Source: an uncultured bacterium
Lineage (GTDB): Bacteria; Pseudomonadota; Gammaproteobacteria; Burkholderiales; Burkholderiaceae_F
DNA length: 10,473 bases
Direction: 5' to 3'
NCBI GenBank assembly: GCA_905215795.1
Contig: CAJMRV010000042.1
Coordinates: 1-10,473, forward strand
Both the position numbers and the translations under genes were made by a program. Under the pieces are notes generated by a model. That model saw only the letters and a program-made list of their open reading frames with translations. It made no database searches and was not told the origin of the DNA. Shown one piece after another: positions 7,853-10,473 of this stretch. Numbering within the stretch: position 1 is the stretch's first letter; every line of letters begins with the position of its first letter.

Positions 7853-7873
7853 ATCACGGAATCCCTATAAAAT
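7838..7873 (+). promoter_or_regulatory. Inverted repeat and -10-like box before the exported protein gene
   Basis: TATAAAAT at 7866-7873 gives TATAAA or TAAAAT as a -10 element, with no clear -35. Immediately upstream, GATTCCG (7838-7844) and CGGAATC (7857-7863) form a perfect 7-base inverted repeat with a 12-base centre, spanning the stop codon of the Crp-like gene. There is no T run, so it does not look like a terminator. Its place where a -35 region would be suggests a possible operator. Confidence 0.35.
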
Positions 7874-7910
7874 CGAGCTCCCTGATTTTCATGAAAAGAG
7901 GTACGCCGAC

Positions 7911-8534
7911 ATGCGCATCCCCCTCACTCTCCGAACCCTTCCGGCCGTCGCGGCCGCCTTCGCCGCCCTCCTGACGGTCTCCGCCCCGGCCAGCGCCGTG
8001 GTCGTCCCCGAGGTCTGCGCGGCCTGCCGTCACGTCCTCCACCACGATCCGTTCATGCGCTGCCTCGACGAATGCCTCAACGGAGGACGCGGCTACGAGA
8101 ACGGCTACAACAACGGCGCCGCCGCGCTCAGGGAGGCCAGGTGGGCGGGCTGGAGCTTCGCCAAGAACAACGCCTATGCAAGCAAGTCCTCGCAGACCCC
8201 GTACGTCGACCCGTTCGACCGTGAGACCTACGCCACGATCACACTGAGTCCGCACCACGGCGCCCCCGGGCTCCGCCTGCAGATCGGCTCGCTCTCCTTC
8301 CCGATCATGGACGCCTCGGTGACGTTCCGCGTGGACGACCGCAACGCCCTGACGATCAAGGCCGACAAATGGTCCGACAGCCGCACGTTCTGGACCTCCG
8401 ACAAGAACCTTCTCGCCCAGCTCCGTACGGGACGCACCCTCAAGGCGACCGTGACGCCCTTCGGCGAAGGCCCGATCAACTTCACGTTCGACCTCTCGGG
8501 CACCCGCGACGCGATGGACGTCATCTGGCCCTGA
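7911..8534 (+). CDS. Exported small protein, four-Cys N-terminal module, IalB-like C-terminal half
   Basis: Not assigned to a known gene; 207 residues. It begins with a clear Sec signal peptide: a basic start, a hydrophobic core at about 9-24 and 'APASA' before a likely cleavage after Ala29. The mature protein should be periplasmic or outer-surface. It opens with Cys36, Cys39, Cys51 and Cys55 (C-x2-C-x11-C-x3-C), which in the oxidising periplasm could form two disulfides or bind a metal. A Gly/Asn-rich stretch at about 58-69 follows. The second half (about 105-205), with 'VTFRVDD', 'LLAQLRTGRTLKATV' and 'FTFDLSGTRDAMDVI', resembles in layout the C-terminal region of invasion-associated-locus-B proteins, without their cysteines; this is my reading by eye. 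AGAGG at 7897-7901 supports ATG 7911. It probably has its own promoter. No partner gene is evident. Confidence 0.8.
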   Translation: MRIPLTLRTLPAVAAAFAALLTVSAPASAVVVPEVCAACRHVLHHDPFMRCLDECLNGGRGYENGYNNGAAALREARWAGWSFAKNNAYASKSSQTPYVDPFDRETYATITLSPHHGAPGLRLQIGSLSFPIMDASVTFRVDDRNALTIKADKWSDSRTFWTSDKNLLAQLRTGRTLKATVTPFGEGPINFTFDLSGTRDAMDVIWP

Positions 8535-8549
8535 TCCGGCACGAGCCTG

Positions 8550-8555
8550 TACAAT
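8550..8555 (+). promoter_or_regulatory. Possible -10 box upstream of the methyltransferase gene
   Basis: TACAAT preceded directly by TG matches five of six -10 positions. No -35 is visible at the right spacing. A start near 8562 would place the 8570-8604 hairpin in the leader of the methyltransferase mRNA. A second, weaker candidate, TACGAT at 8624-8629, lies after the hairpin. Confidence 0.3.
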
Positions 8556-8569
8556 CCATGCTTGAAAAA

Positions 8570-8604
8570 AGCCCGCCGCATCTTCCTGAATGGTGCGGCG
8601 GGCT
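8570..8604. terminator. Perfect 11-bp hairpin flanked by an A tract, terminator or attenuator
   Basis: AGCCCGCCGCA (8570-8580) pairs perfectly with TGCGGCGGGCT (8594-8604) around a 13-base loop. On the + strand it is followed by TCACTCTTTCC, a moderate T run, and lies 35 bases after the exported-protein stop, so it most simply ends that transcript. On the left is a run of A (8565-8570), so on the - strand the same stem is followed by TTTTTT and would be an even better terminator. Bidirectional activity is possible. It also lies between a -10-like box and the methyltransferase start. Confidence 0.65.
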
Positions 8605-8647
8605 CACTCTTTCCTCCCCCACATACGATCCGATTGAACGCAGTTCC

Positions 8648-9658
8648 ATGAACATCCAGACCCTTGAACAAAAACTCGCCTCCCTCGGTGCGAAACCCGC
8701 CCACGTCCGCCGCATCTGGCGTGCGTGGCTCGGACGAACCGACCGGACCGGGCTCGAAAACGGCACCCCGAGGCTGCCCAAGGACGTGCTTGGATTCCTT
8801 CCGGAACTCTGGGACATCCTCGAGAAGGCCGCCTCGATCCACTCACGGCACCCAGGATGGGACAAGGAGAGCGAACGCCTCCTCATCACCCTTTCCGACG
8901 GAAAGACGATCGAGTCGGTCCTTCTTCCGCGTCAAGGCGTCTGCGTCTCCTCACAGCTCGGCTGCGCCGTCGGATGCCGCTTCTGCATGACGGGCCGGGG
9001 CGGACTCCTCCGGCAACTCACCGACCTCGAGATCGTGGCCCAGGTGGCCGTCGCGCGCGCCCTGCGTCCCGACACCAGGAAGGTGGTCTTCATGGGCATG
9101 GGTGAGCCCTCGCACAACCGCGAGGCCGTCCTCAACGCCGTGGACTTCCTCGCCCGGTACGGCGAATTCGGCCACAAGAACCTGGTCGTCTCGACCGTCG
9201 GGGACAAACGCCTGTTCGCAGCGCTCGAAGAGCGCACCATCCGCCCCGCACTCGCGATCTCCCTGCACTCCGTGCGGCACGACACGAGGAGGATGCTCCT
9301 GCCGAAGGCCGCCCCCCTGGAAATCAGCGACATCATCTCGTTCGCAGGCCACTGGGCCGAACTCTCGGGCTACCCGGTGCAGTATGAGTGGACGTTGGTG
9401 AAGGGCGTCAACGACTCCGTCGAGGAGATCGACGAACTGGCCTCCCAGATCAAAGGGCAGTACGCCATGGTGAACTTCATCCCGGTCAACGCCGTGGAGG
9501 GAAGCGGCTGTAAAAGGCCGGAAAGGGAGCACTGCGCGGAACTCGTCCGCCGGCTCAAGAGCCGGGGCATCGTGGCCACCCTGAGGGACTCCGCCGCCCA
9601 GGAGGTCGACGGCGGATGCGGTCAGCTCCGCGCCCGGGAAGTCGGGCTCGACGGCTGA
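8648..9658 (+). CDS. RlmN/Cfr-superfamily radical SAM RNA methyltransferase
   Basis: Radical SAM enzyme of 336 residues, shorter than canonical RlmN (about 370-380). The family methylates adenosine in 23S rRNA (A2503, at C2 for RlmN or C8 for Cfr), and RlmN also modifies some tRNAs. The [4Fe-4S] cysteines are Cys106, Cys110 and Cys113 in 'CAVGCRFC'. The two mechanistic cysteines of RlmN both have equivalents: Cys99, seven residues before the cluster motif in 'CVSSQLGC', and Cys324 in 'DGGCGQLRAR'. The SAM-binding 'FMGMGEP' is at 148-154. Segments such as 'QYEWTLVKGVNDS' and 'NFIPVNAVEG' resemble a Burkholderiales RlmN-like clade more than E. coli RlmN. ATG 8648 is chosen because 'KPAHVRRIWRAWL' then sits where the family N-terminal domain begins. 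The Shine-Dalgarno site is poor, and an in-frame ATG at 8558 would add 30 residues encoded by the hairpin. The exact substrate is unknown. Confidence 0.88.
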   Translation: MNIQTLEQKLASLGAKPAHVRRIWRAWLGRTDRTGLENGTPRLPKDVLGFLPELWDILEKAASIHSRHPGWDKESERLLITLSDGKTIESVLLPRQGVCVSSQLGCAVGCRFCMTGRGGLLRQLTDLEIVAQVAVARALRPDTRKVVFMGMGEPSHNREAVLNAVDFLARYGEFGHKNLVVSTVGDKRLFAALEERTIRPALAISLHSVRHDTRRMLLPKAAPLEISDIISFAGHWAELSGYPVQYEWTLVKGVNDSVEEIDELASQIKGQYAMVNFIPVNAVEGSGCKRPEREHCAELVRRLKSRGIVATLRDSAAQEVDGGCGQLRAREVGLDG

Positions 9659-10185
9659 GCACTCCTTCCGAAGCAATCCATCAACGCCTTCCCGAGCAAA
9701 TCGAGGAAGGCGTTGTTCGTTTGACGGGACGGCACGGGAACCCCCAGGAGCAACGCATGCTCCCGACGCTGAAGAACCGTCCCGAGGCGATGATCGAGCA
9801 GACGCCGGCTCCGCCCCACGGCGGGACGCCAGAACGGCGCCCCGGCTTCCGATTCGATTTCATAAAAAGCCTGCCAGGCATTCGAAGACACGAGGACCAA
9901 CACGTCGGGGTCGTCCTCCCCGAGCATGCCGAGCAGTTCGTCCGCGGCCGCCTTCAACTGCGGAATGCGCTGCGGACCATGGGGCTCCCCGTCCCATGCT
10001 TGCGGCCAGGCCGCCGTTTTCACGCGGCAGACCTGCTCGGTGAGACCCGCGCAGGAAAACCATCCCAGGAGCTCCCGGACCTTCTCTTCACGGGAGAGGA
10101 CGTCCGGCGGGAACACGAAGAGCGCCGAAGGCTTTCCGCGGGAGCCTCCCGCCAGCGTACGCCTTTTGGCAGGACGCCTAGGCAT
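9622..10185 (-). CDS. Unrecognised 187-residue protein, translationally coupled to ntrC
   Basis: I do not recognise this protein. The 187 residues begin with a basic, Arg/Lys-rich tail (about 1-18), followed by what reads as an alpha/beta fold: a strand 'SALFVFPPDV' at about 19-28, a helix at about 30-45, a Trp-containing loop, then a buried strand 'PDVLVLVSSNAWQAF' and a late 'ALLLGVPVPSRQTN'. The order 'helix, DVLVLVSSNAW, later PxPSR' recalls nucleoside- or uracil-DNA-glycosylase-like folds only faintly, and I do not assign that. There is no signal peptide or membrane segment. ATG at 10185-10183 is well supported: AAGGAG lies 10 bases upstream (10196-10201 on the + strand) inside ntrC, and the ATG overlaps the ntrC stop by 8 bases. 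Codon third positions are strongly G/C, like its neighbours. The last 12 codons or so are shared antisense with the methyltransferase gene. Confidence 0.75.
   Translation of the reverse strand: MPRRPAKRRTLAGGSRGKPSALFVFPPDVLSREEKVRELLGWFSCAGLTEQVCRVKTAAWPQAWDGEPHGPQRIPQLKAAADELLGMLGEDDPDVLVLVSSNAWQAFYEIESEAGAPFWRPAVGRSRRLLDHRLGTVLQRREHALLLGVPVPSRQTNNAFLDLLGKALMDCFGRSAQPSSPTSRARS
9682..9715 (+). terminator. Intrinsic terminator of the methyltransferase gene
   Basis: CAACGCCTTCC (9682-9692) pairs perfectly with GGAAGGCGTTG (9705-9715), an 11-base-pair stem with a 12-base loop that can itself pair CGA with TCG. It is followed by TTCGTTT on the + strand and lies 23 bases after the methyltransferase stop. 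On the - strand no T run follows, so it acts for the + strand gene. Unusually, the whole element lies inside the coding sequence of the convergent - strand gene. Confidence 0.7.
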
Positions 10186-10473
10186 CGATGTCGAACTCCT
10201 TGATCTTGCGTGTGATCGTGTTCCGTCCGAGCCCGAGCCGTTCGGCCGTGTCCTGACGGGAGCCGTTGAAATGGAGGAGCGCGGTTTCAAGGACCGTCTT
10301 CTCAAAGAGGGCGTGGTACTCCGCCCAGAGTCCCGTGTCCCCTTCCTCAAGCGAACGCTTCACGTCCGAGGCGAGGATCGCATCCCATTCGGCCCCGCCG
10401 CCGGGAGCCTGGGATCTCGATGCGAGCGTCTCGAAGACGTCGGGCGGCAGGTCCTTTTCGGTGACGTGGGCGC
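10178..10473 (-). CDS. ntrC: NtrC nitrogen regulator, C-terminal part, cut by the window edge
   Basis: The last 98 codons or so of a sigma-54-dependent activator; the rest lies beyond the right edge. Reading the - strand in from the edge gives 'AHVTEKDLPPDVF', the post-AAA+ junction typical of NtrC. After a variable linker comes 'FEKTVLETALLHFNGSRQD' and the Fis-type helix-turn-helix 'LGLGRNTITRKIKEF' near the stop. The 'GRNTxTRKI' signature is characteristic of NtrC, which with NtrB activates nitrogen-assimilation genes such as glnA under nitrogen limitation. NtrX or another NtrC-family member is less likely but possible from the C-terminus alone. The stop TAG (10178-10180) overlaps the start of the next gene, so the two form an operon with coupled translation. 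The missing receiver and AAA+ domains presumably lie to the right. Confidence 0.85.
   Translation of the reverse strand, partial: AHVTEKDLPPDVFETLASRSQAPGGGAEWDAILASDVKRSLEEGDTGLWAEYHALFEKTVLETALLHFNGSRQDTAERLGLGRNTITRKIKEFDIDA

Noticed and set aside
8369..8647. N-terminal extension of the methyltransferase to 8369
   Set aside because: It overlaps the exported-protein gene out of frame and crosses the hairpin. Family similarity starts only after ATG 8648.
9749..10064. Uracil-DNA-glycosylase assignment for the ntrC-coupled gene
   Set aside because: Only a faint resemblance in strand order and a 'PxPSR' segment; the glycosylase 'GxDPG/GExPG' motif and the His-Pro-Ser motif are not present in proper form.
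9616..10203. Plus-strand open frame of 195 codons opposite the unrecognised gene
   Set aside because: It begins inside the methyltransferase coding end and runs through its terminator. The - strand reading has a ribosome binding site, coupling to ntrC and alternating hydrophobic strands.

Overview
This is a dense, high-GC stretch of bacterial chromosome with strong G/C at third codon positions throughout. The genes point to a betaproteobacterium of the Burkholderiales. FolD carries the 'VDGFHVASAGAL' variant I associate with that order. The PAS kinase has a 'PYPYW' motif, an RlmN/Cfr-like protein ends in 'DGGCGQLRAR', and the NtrC C-terminus fits as well. A Sutterella-like gut lineage is possible, but that is a guess from composition. 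I see no rRNA, tRNA, CRISPR array, insertion sequence, prophage gene or attachment site, and no gene-free stretch over 300 bases.

Left part (about 1-3190, + strand): a membrane sensor histidine kinase with a periplasmic sensor region and two PAS-like regions, then a FixJ/DctR-type response regulator. The unit closes with a strong intrinsic terminator. Together they form a two-component system; the signal cannot be read from sequence, and no transporter or target operon lies within the window.

Middle part (3205-7852, + strand): housekeeping genes. folD makes one-carbon folate intermediates. prlC is a cytosolic M3 zinc oligopeptidase. xth is an exonuclease III/AP endonuclease, followed 16 bases later by a Crp/Fnr-fold regulator that lacks both the recognisable cAMP-contact motif and FNR-type iron-sulfur cysteines. 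A consensus -10 box and a small palindrome sit just upstream of xth.

Right part (7911-9658, + strand): an exported small protein with a four-cysteine N-terminal module and an IalB-like C-terminal half, then a radical-SAM RNA methyltransferase of the RlmN/Cfr superfamily. A perfect hairpin lies between them, placed so that it could be either a terminator or a leader attenuator.

Right edge (9622-10473, - strand): the C-terminal end of NtrC, overlapping by 8 bases an unrecognised 187-residue gene with a clear internal Shine-Dalgarno site. That gene runs head-on into the methyltransferase gene. Their 3' ends overlap by 37 bases, and the terminator of the + strand gene lies inside the - strand coding sequence. 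The most unusual features are this convergent arrangement, the unrecognised NtrC-coupled gene, the cysteine-bearing exported protein and the methyltransferase leader. I did not find a clear new multi-gene defence or mobile system here.
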